Positions 22,254 through 31,830 of a DNA stretch of 64,000 nt are shown here, one piece after another. Location: NCBI GenBank assembly GCA_950295325.1, contig OX485808.1:37163180-37227179 (forward strand). Direction: 5' to 3'. The notes beneath the pieces are model-generated. The model was not told the DNA's origin. It worked only from the letters and a program-made list of their open reading frames with translations, and ran no database searches. A program made the position numbers and the translations under genes. Each line of letters starts with the position of its first letter. Positions within the stretch are counted from its first letter, which is position 1. Source of the DNA: Polytrichum commune. Lineage: Eukaryota > Streptophyta > Polytrichopsida > Polytrichales > Polytrichaceae.

Positions 22254-25200
22254 ATGGACGAGGACTTCATGCCATTGGTGGTCCGATGCTCAAGAAAAAC
22301 AAAGAAATTGATGCGAGGATCAAATTTGTTGAATGAAAACGAATGTGTGCACATGACAAACATATCATCTCTTCTTGTGGAGGGTATCCAAAATATGGTG
22401 AAAACTTTACATGGCAAGGTCAAGCTTGGATCAAGCATGGAGGACTTGTATCGAGTTATGAAGAGAGTTGAGGTAATAATCCAAGATTGTGGTAGGGTTG
22501 ATTGGGTTCATGCATCATTATGGCAAATGGACAATGAAGAAGAGTTTCGAGAGGTACTTGAAGAGCTGAAATGCAATTTTGACACAATGTGTGGCCAATT
22601 TCAATCAATGGGTATAAGTGTAGATGGCCTTCAAGAATCCATCAAGTTTAGTCCAATCAAATCTTTGGAGGTGGAGAAAGACCAAAAGGCTTTGAAGGCC
22701 CGTTTGTTGGCACGTATTCAAGCGACAAAAGAATCTCCCGAAGAGCAAGAGATTGTGAAGCATGCTCATAAGCGGTTGATTTGTCGAATGGATGGAGAAG
22801 GCGTTGAGTTGGATGTCGCTAATTTTCCCACATATCATTGGAGTCCTGAATTGACAACATCATTGGGCAACGGTGCCGTTGGACAAGTATATATGACAAA
22901 GTGTTTTGGCCTAGATGTTGCAGTGAAGGCTTTCAAAAAGGTTGATGAAAGAAACAACTCTATAGCAGATGCAAATTTTAAAAAGGAAGTGGGCGTTTTA
23001 GCAGGATTGAGCCATCCCAATATTATTAAGTTTATTTGTTGTGGTGAAATCTTGGACGACCAAAACTTTGGGAATTACATAGCAATGGAAAAAATGGACA
23101 AAAACCTTGCAAATCTTTTGGACAACACGACTTTGAGAAGATCTTACCTTGTTACCATTGATATCATGATGCAAATTGCAAGAGGTTTGTTTTACCTTCA
23201 CGACATGAATGTTGCTCATCGTGATTTGAAACCTGAAAATGTCCTTGTCAACTTTTGGGGGGACTCTAAGTTGGATGGGATGGGTTATGTGAAAGTGAAG
23301 TTGGCGGATTTTGGAATTGCGAAAATCGAAGCCAAGGATGTGTACGAGGAGCCAACTTCAGGAAAGTTAGGAACGCTTGGGTATAGAGCTCCGGAGACGT
23401 TTCTCAAAGATGGCAAGACAAATGCTTTCAAAAGCGATGTATTTAGTTTTGCCATGTTATGTTCATATGTTCTCACCGGAAGGAATCCATTTCAAGGAAT
23501 GACTCCATCCTCTATGAAGAAGAGTATGGAGGATGGAGAACGACCAAAGTTGCTCCTTGATTGCCCTAAGTCCTTGGCATCTTTGATAAAACAATGTTGG
23601 CGTCTACAACCGTCAGAAAGGCCAACATTTGAACATATTTGTATAGGGCTTGGCAAAGTAAAAGGGGAGCTTTTGGAGAGTACCCAAAAGATATCCAAGG
23701 GTAGGATGAATCTTAACACCTTTGGGCAAGATGGATTCTATTTGCTTCAAGCTCTTGTATCTTGTTTTTGGTTGTGGTTCCAAGTGATGCTAAATTGGAT
23801 GAGAGCATGTGTTTGGTTTATGTCGGGAAAGACGAACACCGTGGATCATGTGAACATTCCCGCTAATACATATGCAAACGAAGGAGAATGCAATGTGTTA
23901 GTTGGATCCATACATTGCATGGAACTCACGAGGACAAGGGCTCAAAATAATGTTGTAGGGGAGCTTGTTGGTATGGACAAAAGAATGTCAAAGGTGATGA
24001 TAGAATTGGATAAACACTCGATAGTGGTCATCATCGGGATGGGTGGAATGGGGAAAACCACTTTAGCAAAATATGTGATGGAGCATATCCGCCAAGAATT
24101 TGCTGTATCATGCTTCACCTTCATGAAAGCCCAAGGATGTGGTACTTTAGAAATATTGAAAGATATATTAAGCAACCTAGGAGTGAATCCCAAGAATGGG
24201 ATTGACATTGAACAAGGGAGGGGACTTCTCAAGGAAATTATCACCAAGCAAAGAACTCTCATGGTTCTAGATGACATTGGTAGTGTAGATCAAATCCATG
24301 AATTGATGGGTCTTGAGATCTTCAAAGCGGCCCCTATAAAGAACAAAATGATCATCACAACTCGTGATTGGGGCCTTGTCAAAAGTCTTGAAGATGCTCG
24401 ACGAGTGGATATGGATGAGCTGAACTTGGATGAAGCTATGAATTTGTTTACTTTGCATGTTTGTGACCATCAAAGGATATTTGAAATACCACGTCATGTG
24501 GAAGACATAGCCAAGAGAATTGTGGAAACTTGTAGGGGGCTTCCTTTAAGCTTGAAGGTTGTGGGTTCCACACTACGTGGAATGGATCGCGTACGCATAT
24601 GGATGAGGACTTTGCAAAGGCTACGAAGGGCAAGATCGTTAGGTTCAGGAAACGATATGGAGCTTTGGCAATGCTTACAAGTAAGTTTTGACGACCTCAA
24701 GCATGATGAAGATAAGAACATGTTTCTGGACATATGTTGTTTTCTTAGCAAAGAGATATTTGTGCAAGGTATGTTAAAAGTCGAAAGTGCTTTGCAAATA
24801 TGGAGCAACATCAACAAAAACCCTAAAGAATCCTTGAAACGTCTTGAAGATATATCTTTGGTCAAGATTGGCGAAAATGGAGGCTTGGAAATGCATGACC
24901 AATTACGAGATATGGGCCGCATGATTGTGGAAACACAGTCTGGCTATATGGGCACTCGTTTGTGGAACATACATGCCACAAAATGGAATGAGGAAATTGG
25001 AAAAGATATGAGGCACATGGAAAGTCTTTCCTACAATGAGCCAACAAAGGAGGTCAAATACATGGACATGAAGGAACCATTGCCTTCTCTTCGATTGTTC
25101 AACTATCAAGGGTGTGAAAGTTTGATATCAATAGGACCTATTGTGAACCATTCTAAGCATCTTAGTTGTTTGCTGGTGAATTGTAAACAAACAAACATCG

Positions 25201-28200
25201 CGCCTGGTAGTGCACAAATGCAAAATCCAATCTCCTCTGTGAAATGGGAAAATCATGTCCATTTGAAGGTTTTGGTGATAGAGGGTGTATCCGCCTTGGA
25301 AGCATTGCCTAACAATATTTGTGGGTTGGTATCATTGTATAAATTGGCGATACTATGGTGTTATAAATTTCAACAATTACCAGAGACCATAGGATCTCTA
25401 TCCTCTTTGAGAGAACTAAATTTAGGTGGATGTATGAGATTGGAAAACATCCCTATACAAGTTGGCAACTTGACCTCTTTGACCACCCTCGAGTTACATC
25501 GTTGTGAGGGCTTGAAGGAAATACCGGCGGCTTTGGGTAATTTGACGTCCTTGACCACCTTGGATTTGAGGGGTTGTAAAGGCTTGAAGGAGATACCGGA
25601 GGCGTTGGGGACTTTGACCTCATTGACCACCTTGGATTTGAGTGGTTGTACGGGCTTGAAGGAGATACCGGACGTGTTGGGGACTTTGACCTCATTGACC
25701 ACCTTGGATTTGAGTGGTTGTACGGGCTTGAAGGAGATACCGGACGCGTTGGGGACTTTGACCTCATTGACCACCTTGGATTTGAGTGGTTGCACGGGCT
25801 TGAAGGAGATACCGGACGCGTTGGGGACTTTGACCTCCTTGACCAAATTTAATTTATCTGGTTGTACGGGCTTGAAGGAGATACCGGAGGCGTTGAGGAC
25901 TTTGACCTCGCTGACCACGTTGTATTTGTGGGGTTGTGAAGGCTTGAAGGAGATACCGGAGGCGTTGGGGACTTTGACGTCATTGACCACCTTGGATTTG
26001 TGGGGTTGTAAAGGCTTGAAGAAGATACCGGAGGAGTTGGGTACTTTGACGTCATTGATCACCTTGGATTTGAGTGGTTGTAAGGGCTTGAAGGAGATAC
26101 CGGAGACGTTGGGGACTTTGACCTCACTGACCAAATTCAAATTATGTGGTTGTATGGGCTTGAAGGAGATACCGGAGGCGTTGGGGACTTTGACCTCGAT
26201 GACCAAATTCAGATTATCTGGTTGTACGGGCTTGAAGGAGATACCGGAGGCGTTGGGGACTTTGACCTCCTTGACCACCTTGGATTTGAGTGGTTGTACG
26301 GGCTTGAAGGAGATACCGGAGGCGTTGGGGACTTTGACGTCCTTGACCAGCTTGGATTTGAGGGGTTGTACGGGCTTGAAGGAGATACCGGAGGCGTTGG
26401 GGACTTTGACCTCATTGACCACCTTGGATTTGAGTGGTTGTACGGGCTTGAAGGAGATACCGGAGGCGTTGGGGACTTTGACCTCCTTGACCACTTTGTA
26501 TTTATCTGGTTGTACGGGCTTGAAGGAGATACCGGAGGCGTTGGGGACTTTGACCTCGTTGACCACGTTGTATTTATATGGTTGTACGGGCTTGAAGGAG
26601 ATACCGGAGGCGTTGGGGACTTTGACCTCCTTGACCACGTTGTATTTATCTGGTTGTACGGGCTTGAAGGAGATACCGGAGGCGTTGGGGACTTTGACCT
26701 CCTTGACCACGTTGTATTTATATGGTTGTACGGGCTTGAAGGAGATACCGGAGGCGTTGGGGACTTTGACCTCCTTGACCACGTTGTATTTATCTGGTTG
26801 TACGGGCTTGAAGGAGATACCGGAGGCGTTGGGGACTTTGACGTCATTGACCACCTTGGATTTGAGTGGTTATACGGGCTTGAAGGAGATACCGGAGGCG
26901 TTGGGGACTTTGACGTCATTGACCACCTTGCATTTGAGGGGTTATACGGGCTTGAAGGAGATACCGGAGGCGTTGGGGATTTTGACCTCCTTGACCACCT
27001 TGGATTTGAGTGGTTGTGTACGGTTGAGGGAGATACCGGAGGCGTTGGGGACTTTGACATCCTTGACCACCTTGGATTTGAGGGGTTGTACGGGCTTGAA
27101 GGAGATACCGGAGGCGTTGGGGACTTTGACGTCATTGACCACCTTGGATTTGTGGGGTTGTAAAGGCTTGAAGAAGATACCGGAGGCGTTGGGGACTTTG
27201 ACGTCATTGACCACGTTGTATTTGAGTGGTTGTACGGGCTTGAAGGAGATACCGGAGGTGTTGGGGACTTTGACCTCCTTGACGAGGTTGGGTTTGAGTG
27301 GTTGTACGGGCTTGAAGGAGATACCGGAGGAGTTGGGGACTTTGACCTCCTTGACCACCTTGGATTTGCGTGGTTGTACGGGCTTGAAGGAGATACCGGA
27401 GGCGTTGGGGACTTTGACCTCCTTGACCACGTTGTATTTATCTGGTTGTACGGGCTTGAAGGAGATACCGGAGGCGTTGGGGACTTTGACGTCATTGACC
27501 ACGTTGTATTTGAGTGGTTGTACGGGCTTGAAGGAGATACCGGAGGTGTTGGGTACTTTGACCTCCTTGACGAGGTTGGGTTTGAGTGGTTGTACGGGCT
27601 TGAAGGAGATACCGGAGGAGTTGGGGACTTTGACCTCCTTGACCACCTTGGATTTGCGTGGTTGTACGGGCTTGAAGGAGATACCGGAGGCGTTGGGGAC
27701 TTTGTCCTCCTTGACCACGTTGTATTTATCTGGTTGTACGGGCTTGAAGGAGATACCGGAGGCGTTGGGGACTTTGACCTCCTTGACCACGTTGGATTTG
27801 AGAGGTTGTAAGGGATTGAAGGAGATACCGGAGGCGTTGGGGACTTTGACCTCCTTGACCAGGTTGGATTTGAGTGGTTGTGTACGGTTGAGGGAGATAC
27901 CGGAGGCGTTGGGGACTTTGACCTCACTGACCAACTTCAATTTATCTGGTTGTACGGGCTTGAAGGAGATACCGGAGGCGTTGGGGACTTTGACCGCGCT
28001 GACCGACTTCAATTTATCTGGTTGTACGGGCTTGAAGGAGATACCGGAGACGTTGGGGACTTTGACCTCGCTGACCGACTTCAATTTATCTGGTTGTACG
28101 GGCTTGAAGGAGATACCGGAGACGTTGGGGACTTTGACCTCGCTGACCAAATTCAATTTATCTTGGTGTACGGGCTTGAAGGAGATACCGGAGACGTTGG

Positions 28201-31019
28201 GGTCTTTGACCTCGCTGACCAAATTCAATTTATCTGGTTGTATGGGCTTCAAGGAGTTACCGGAGGCGTTGTGGACTTTGTCCTCCTTGACCACCTTGGA
28301 TTTGAGTGGTTGTACGGGCTTGAAGGAGATACCGGAGGCGTTGGGGACTTTGACCTCGCTGACCAAATTCAATTTATCCCGTTGTACGGGCTTGAAGGAA
28401 ATACCGGAGGCGTTGGGCACTTTGACCTCGCTGACCAAATTCAATTTATCCTGTTGTACGGGCTTGAAGAAGATACCGGGTGCGTTGGGGACTTTGACCT
28501 TGCTAACCAACTTCAATTTATCTGGTTCCACGGGCTTGAAGGAGGTACCGGAGGTGTTGTGGACTTTGTCGTCCTTGACCACCTTGGATTTGAGTGGTTG
28601 TATTGGCTTGAAGGAGATACCGCAGGCGTTGGGGATTTTGACCTCCTTGAGCACGTTGTATTTATCTCGTTGTACGGGCTTGAAGGAGATACCGGAGGTT
28701 TTGGGGACTTTGACCTCGCTGACCACCTTCAATTTATCTGGTAGTACGGGCTTGAAGGAGATATTGGATGCGTTGGGGACTTTGACGTCATTGACCACCT
28801 TGGATTTGAGTGGTTGTACGGGCTTGAAGGAGATACCGGAGGCGTTGGGGACTTTGACCGCGCTGACCGACTTCAATTTATCTGGTTGTATGGGCTTGAA
28901 GGAGTTACCGGAGGCGTTGTGGACTTTGACCGCGCTGACCGACTTCAATTTATCTGGTTGTACGGGCTTGAAGGAGATACCGGAGACGTTGGGGACTTTG
29001 ACCTCGCTGACCAAATTCAATTTATCTTGGTGTACGGGCTTGAAGGAGATACCGGAGACGTTGGGGTCTTTGACCTCGCTGACCAAATTCAATTTATCTG
29101 GTTGTATGGGCTTGAAGGAGTTACCGGAGGCGTTGTGGACTTTGTCCTCCTTGACCACCTTGGATTTGAGTGGTTGTACGGGCTTGAAGGAGATACCGGA
29201 GGCGTTGGGGACTTTGACCTTGCTAACCAACTTCAATTTATCTGGTTCCACGGGCTTGAAGGAGGTACCGGAGGCGTTGTGGACTTTGTCGTCCTTGACC
29301 ACCTTGGATTTGAGTGGTTGTATTGGCTTGAAGGACATACCGGAGGCGTTGGGGATTTTGACCTCCTTGACCACGTTGTATTTATCTCGTTGTACGGGCT
29401 TGAAGGAGATACCGGAGGTTTTGGGGACTTTGACCTCGCTGACCACCTTCAATTTATCTGGTAGTACGGGCTTGAAGGAGATATTGGAGGCGTTGGGGAC
29501 TTTGACGTCATTGACCACCTTGGATTTGAGTGGTTGTACGGGCTTGAAGGAGATACCAGATGAGTTGGGGACTTTGACCTCCCTGACCAACTTCAATTTA
29601 TCTGGTTGTACGGGCTTGAAGGGGATACCGGAGGCGTTGGGGACTTTGATGTCCTTGACCACTTTGGATTTGAGTGGTTGTACTGGCTTGAAGGAGATAC
29701 CAGAGGCGTTGTGGACTTTGACCTCCTTGACCACCTTGGATTTGCGTGGTTGTATGGGCTTGAAGGAGATACCGGGGGCGTTGGGGACTTTGACCTCACT
29801 GACCAACTTCAATTTATCTGGTTGTACGGGCTTGAAGGACATACCGGAGGCGTTGTGGACTTTGTCCTCCTTGACCACCTTGGATTTGAGTGGTTGTACG
29901 GGCTTGAAGGAGATACCGGATGCGTTGGGGACTTTGACCTCCTTGACCAAATTCAATTTATCCGGTTGTACGGGCTTGAAGGAGATACCAGGGGCGTTGG
30001 GGACTTTGACCTTGCTGACCAACTTCAATTTATCTGGTTCCACGGGCTTGAAGGAGCTACCAGAGGCGTTGTGGACTTTGTCGTCCTTGACCACCTTGGA
30101 TTTGAGTGGTTGTACTGGCTTGAAGGAGATACCAGAGGCGTTGGGGACTTTGATCTCCTTGACCACGTTGTATTTATCTCGTTGTACGGGCTTGAAGGAG
30201 ATACCGGATGAGTTGGGGACTTTGACCTCCTTGACCAAATTCAATTTATCCGGTTGTACGGGCTTGAAGGGGATACCGGACGCGTTGGGGACTTTGATGT
30301 CCTTGACCACTTTGGATTTGGGTGGTTATCCTGGCTTGAAGGAGATACCCGAGGCGTTGTGGACTTTGACCTCCATGACCACCTTGGATTTGCGTGGTTG
30401 TATGGGCTTGAAGGAGATACCGGGGGCGTTGGGGACTTTGACCTCACTGACCAACTTCAATTTATCTGGTTGTACGGGCTTGAAGGACATACCGGAGGCG
30501 TTGTGGACTTTGTCCTCCTTGACCACCTTGGATTTGAGTGGTTGTACAGGCTTGAAGGAGATACCGGATGCGTTGGGGACTTTGACCTCCTTGACGACCT
30601 TGGATTTGAGTGGTTGTACAGGCTTGAAGGAGATACCGGAGGCATTGGGGACTTTGACCTCGCTGACCAAATTCAATTTATCCGGTTGTACGGGCTTGAA
30701 GGAGATACCGGAGGCGTTGGGGACTTTGACCTTGCTAACCAACTTCAATTTATCTGGTTCCACGGGCTTGAAGGAGGTACCGGATGCGTTGTGGACTTTG
30801 ACGTCCTTGACCACTTTGGATTTGAGTGGTTGTACGGGCTTGAAGGAGATACCGGATGTGTTGGGGACTTTGACGTCCTTGACCACCTTGGATTTGAGTT
30901 GTTGTACGGGCTTGAAGAAAATACCGGGTGCGTTGGGGACTTTGACGTCGCTGACGAACTTCAATTTATCTGGTTGTACGGGTATGGAATACAATATGCA
31001 CGGCAACTTGGCTGTGTAG
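22254..31019 (+). CDS. Giant protein kinase - NB-ARC - LRR immune receptor
   Basis: A single-exon gene of 2921 residues. The start is the first in-frame ATG; an in-frame TGA lies ten codons upstream. Residues 1-190 are helical and unassigned. The kinase domain covers about 198-470: glycine loop G205-N-G-A-V-G210, K225 in VAVK, HRD with D324, N329, DFG at D352 and APE at 379-381, so catalytic residues are all present. A hydrophobic, Trp-rich stretch follows at about 493-523. NB-ARC runs from about 560 to 890: P-loop GMGGMGKTT 595-603, LMVLDD 669-674, IITTRD, GLPL 762-765 and MHD 880-882, all intact. LRRs fill about 1015-2905. The predicted role is an intracellular immune receptor, ADP/ATP switched, as in moss kinase-NLRs. 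The last 11 residues (from MEYNMHG) are not LRR and come from foreign sequence. Confidence 0.93.
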   Translation: MDEDFMPLVVRCSRKTKKLMRGSNLLNENECVHMTNISSLLVEGIQNMVKTLHGKVKLGSSMEDLYRVMKRVEVIIQDCGRVDWVHASLWQMDNEEEFREVLEELKCNFDTMCGQFQSMGISVDGLQESIKFSPIKSLEVEKDQKALKARLLARIQATKESPEEQEIVKHAHKRLICRMDGEGVELDVANFPTYHWSPELTTSLGNGAVGQVYMTKCFGLDVAVKAFKKVDERNNSIADANFKKEVGVLAGLSHPNIIKFICCGEILDDQNFGNYIAMEKMDKNLANLLDNTTLRRSYLVTIDIMMQIARGLFYLHDMNVAHRDLKPENVLVNFWGDSKLDGMGYVKVKLADFGIAKIEAKDVYEEPTSGKLGTLGYRAPETFLKDGKTNAFKSDVFSFAMLCSYVLTGRNPFQGMTPSSMKKSMEDGERPKLLLDCPKSLASLIKQCWRLQPSERPTFEHICIGLGKVKGELLESTQKISKGRMNLNTFGQDGFYLLQALVSCFWLWFQVMLNWMRACVWFMSGKTNTVDHVNIPANTYANEGECNVLVGSIHCMELTRTRAQNNVVGELVGMDKRMSKVMIELDKHSIVVIIGMGGMGKTTLAKYVMEHIRQEFAVSCFTFMKAQGCGTLEILKDILSNLGVNPKNGIDIEQGRGLLKEIITKQRTLMVLDDIGSVDQIHELMGLEIFKAAPIKNKMIITTRDWGLVKSLEDARRVDMDELNLDEAMNLFTLHVCDHQRIFEIPRHVEDIAKRIVETCRGLPLSLKVVGSTLRGMDRVRIWMRTLQRLRRARSLGSGNDMELWQCLQVSFDDLKHDEDKNMFLDICCFLSKEIFVQGMLKVESALQIWSNINKNPKESLKRLEDISLVKIGENGGLEMHDQLRDMGRMIVETQSGYMGTRLWNIHATKWNEEIGKDMRHMESLSYNEPTKEVKYMDMKEPLPSLRLFNYQGCESLISIGPIVNHSKHLSCLLVNCKQTNIAPGSAQMQNPISSVKWENHVHLKVLVIEGVSALEALPNNICGLVSLYKLAILWCYKFQQLPETIGSLSSLRELNLGGCMRLENIPIQVGNLTSLTTLELHRCEGLKEIPAALGNLTSLTTLDLRGCKGLKEIPEALGTLTSLTTLDLSGCTGLKEIPDVLGTLTSLTTLDLSGCTGLKEIPDALGTLTSLTTLDLSGCTGLKEIPDALGTLTSLTKFNLSGCTGLKEIPEALRTLTSLTTLYLWGCEGLKEIPEALGTLTSLTTLDLWGCKGLKKIPEELGTLTSLITLDLSGCKGLKEIPETLGTLTSLTKFKLCGCMGLKEIPEALGTLTSMTKFRLSGCTGLKEIPEALGTLTSLTTLDLSGCTGLKEIPEALGTLTSLTSLDLRGCTGLKEIPEALGTLTSLTTLDLSGCTGLKEIPEALGTLTSLTTLYLSGCTGLKEIPEALGTLTSLTTLYLYGCTGLKEIPEALGTLTSLTTLYLSGCTGLKEIPEALGTLTSLTTLYLYGCTGLKEIPEALGTLTSLTTLYLSGCTGLKEIPEALGTLTSLTTLDLSGYTGLKEIPEALGTLTSLTTLHLRGYTGLKEIPEALGILTSLTTLDLSGCVRLREIPEALGTLTSLTTLDLRGCTGLKEIPEALGTLTSLTTLDLWGCKGLKKIPEALGTLTSLTTLYLSGCTGLKEIPEVLGTLTSLTRLGLSGCTGLKEIPEELGTLTSLTTLDLRGCTGLKEIPEALGTLTSLTTLYLSGCTGLKEIPEALGTLTSLTTLYLSGCTGLKEIPEVLGTLTSLTRLGLSGCTGLKEIPEELGTLTSLTTLDLRGCTGLKEIPEALGTLSSLTTLYLSGCTGLKEIPEALGTLTSLTTLDLRGCKGLKEIPEALGTLTSLTRLDLSGCVRLREIPEALGTLTSLTNFNLSGCTGLKEIPEALGTLTALTDFNLSGCTGLKEIPETLGTLTSLTDFNLSGCTGLKEIPETLGTLTSLTKFNLSWCTGLKEIPETLGSLTSLTKFNLSGCMGFKELPEALWTLSSLTTLDLSGCTGLKEIPEALGTLTSLTKFNLSRCTGLKEIPEALGTLTSLTKFNLSCCTGLKKIPGALGTLTLLTNFNLSGSTGLKEVPEVLWTLSSLTTLDLSGCIGLKEIPQALGILTSLSTLYLSRCTGLKEIPEVLGTLTSLTTFNLSGSTGLKEILDALGTLTSLTTLDLSGCTGLKEIPEALGTLTALTDFNLSGCMGLKELPEALWTLTALTDFNLSGCTGLKEIPETLGTLTSLTKFNLSWCTGLKEIPETLGSLTSLTKFNLSGCMGLKELPEALWTLSSLTTLDLSGCTGLKEIPEALGTLTLLTNFNLSGSTGLKEVPEALWTLSSLTTLDLSGCIGLKDIPEALGILTSLTTLYLSRCTGLKEIPEVLGTLTSLTTFNLSGSTGLKEILEALGTLTSLTTLDLSGCTGLKEIPDELGTLTSLTNFNLSGCTGLKGIPEALGTLMSLTTLDLSGCTGLKEIPEALWTLTSLTTLDLRGCMGLKEIPGALGTLTSLTNFNLSGCTGLKDIPEALWTLSSLTTLDLSGCTGLKEIPDALGTLTSLTKFNLSGCTGLKEIPGALGTLTLLTNFNLSGSTGLKELPEALWTLSSLTTLDLSGCTGLKEIPEALGTLISLTTLYLSRCTGLKEIPDELGTLTSLTKFNLSGCTGLKGIPDALGTLMSLTTLDLGGYPGLKEIPEALWTLTSMTTLDLRGCMGLKEIPGALGTLTSLTNFNLSGCTGLKDIPEALWTLSSLTTLDLSGCTGLKEIPDALGTLTSLTTLDLSGCTGLKEIPEALGTLTSLTKFNLSGCTGLKEIPEALGTLTLLTNFNLSGSTGLKEVPDALWTLTSLTTLDLSGCTGLKEIPDVLGTLTSLTTLDLSCCTGLKKIPGALGTLTSLTNFNLSGCTGMEYNMHGNLAV
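25296..30979 (+). repeat. 79-unit LRR-coding tandem array, exact 72-bp period
   Basis: The conserved LKEIP position starts a unit at 25296 and every 72 bp to 30912, with no net indel in about 5.6 kb. The first three units are degenerate; the next 76 are close copies of a 24-residue plant LRR, LTSLTTLDLSGCTGLKEIPE plus ALGT. Variation falls mainly on the exposed positions around the beta strand (TLD, TLY, KFN, DFN, NFN; then S, R, W, Y). Higher-order blocks are visible: a 288-bp shift near 27250, a 720-bp shift between 28750 and 29470, and a 648-bp shift between 29606 and 30254. Confidence 0.95.
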
Positions 31020-31224
31020 GCCGTGCACCTACCCCATCAGCGCCTTGGCTTAATCGCCTTCGTTGTCGCAGCCTCGCCGTCGCGGTCACAGGATGGCACT
31101 GGCGGTTGCGGGATGGCGCTCGCCGTTGCATGATGGCACTCGCGGTTGCCACATGGTGCGGGCGGTTGGTGAGTCACCTCGTCCTTGTTGACGGGTGGCT
31201 ACCGGATACACCGGCAGTGCTTGG
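30980..31224 (+). other. Foreign sequence forming the receptor's 3' end
   Basis: The LRR array stops mid-unit. The 24 bp at 30980-31003 (including ATGGAATACAATATGCACGG) recur inverted at 43695-43718, with weaker similarity beyond. The stop codon TAG of the receptor (31017-31019) lies in this sequence. It is GC-rich to about 31190 with repeated GATGGCACT-GCGGTTGC motifs. Confidence 0.7.
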
Positions 31225-31310
31225 GAGTACTAGGGCAGCTAAGCCTGCCCTAAGAAAATTTCACTAGGAGTACTTGGGCAGCCAAGCTTGCCCAAAGAAA
31301 ATTTCTTTGG
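31225..31310. repeat. Two 43-bp direct repeats
   Basis: GAGTACT-GGGCAGC-AAGC-TGCCC followed by AAGAAAATTTC starts at 31225 and 31268. Each unit contains a short GGGCAG/CTGCCC-type stem. Confidence 0.8.
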
Positions 31311-31606
31311 TCCCTGTCATCACGCCCATCACAGCCACAAGTACTTGGTAGTGTTAACTTAGCTTCTACTAATTCTGAAAAAACTACGTTAATCAAGAAA
31401 GTCTACTATACAATTTGTCGACCCCATGCAATTGTGGAGGTCACCTTCAAACCCTCAGCAAACTTAGACGGTGTAACCCGCTGCTGACCGGTTTACATGG
31501 AAGTTACTCCCACCAAAATTAGATCCTTCATTTGATTTCCATTTCTGGTGAAGGTGTTTGCACTCATATAATCTTAATTTTGTGATACAAAATCTTAATG
31601 CTCTTT

Positions 31607-31830
31607 TTGAATCCTCAAGGACAAATTGACCTAAGTTTTCAAGTTTATGTCCCCCGAAATCTAATGTCAAGGTTAGGTGATCCTAAACCTTCAAATAGAT
31701 TTAACAACACAATACTTTTCGTAATCAAGAAAAGTGTTTCAAAATCCTTTTATAAATCCCTAAGGATAAAGTGTCCAAGTTGTCAAGTTTATGTTCCCCG
31801 AAATCTTAATGTCAGGGTTAAGTGTTTTAG
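31607..31830. repeat. Two imperfect ~150-bp direct repeats
   Basis: Each has a CCTAAGGA- or CTCAAGGA-like start, then TCAAGTTTATGT-CCCCGAAATCT and AATGTCA-GGTTA. They start near 31607 and 31757. No gene is seen from 31311 to 32590. Confidence 0.6.

Larger units (their letters stand above)
4848..25777 (+). repeat. Segmental duplication, copy 1
   Basis: This stretch is colinear with 44367-64000. The coordinate offset settles at 38201 before 13.2 kb and at 38223 from 13.4 kb to the window end, so both copies carry the same order of non-coding blocks and then the receptor gene. The interval 4848-6240 holds no recognisable gene in either copy. Copy 1 has extra segments at 7415-9947, 10643-11153 and 11691-12164; copy 2 has extra segments at 45491-46082 and 46923-48554. 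Confidence 0.95.

Noticed and set aside
25370-26854. Long antisense frame (494 codons) as a gene
   Set aside because: It is the mirror of the 72-bp LRR repeat. The other frames stay open because the period is divisible by three, and there is no independent evidence of coding.
26209-27927. Antisense Ser/Pro/Lys-rich 572-codon frame
   Set aside because: Also a shadow of the LRR units; the composition is simply the repeat read in another frame.
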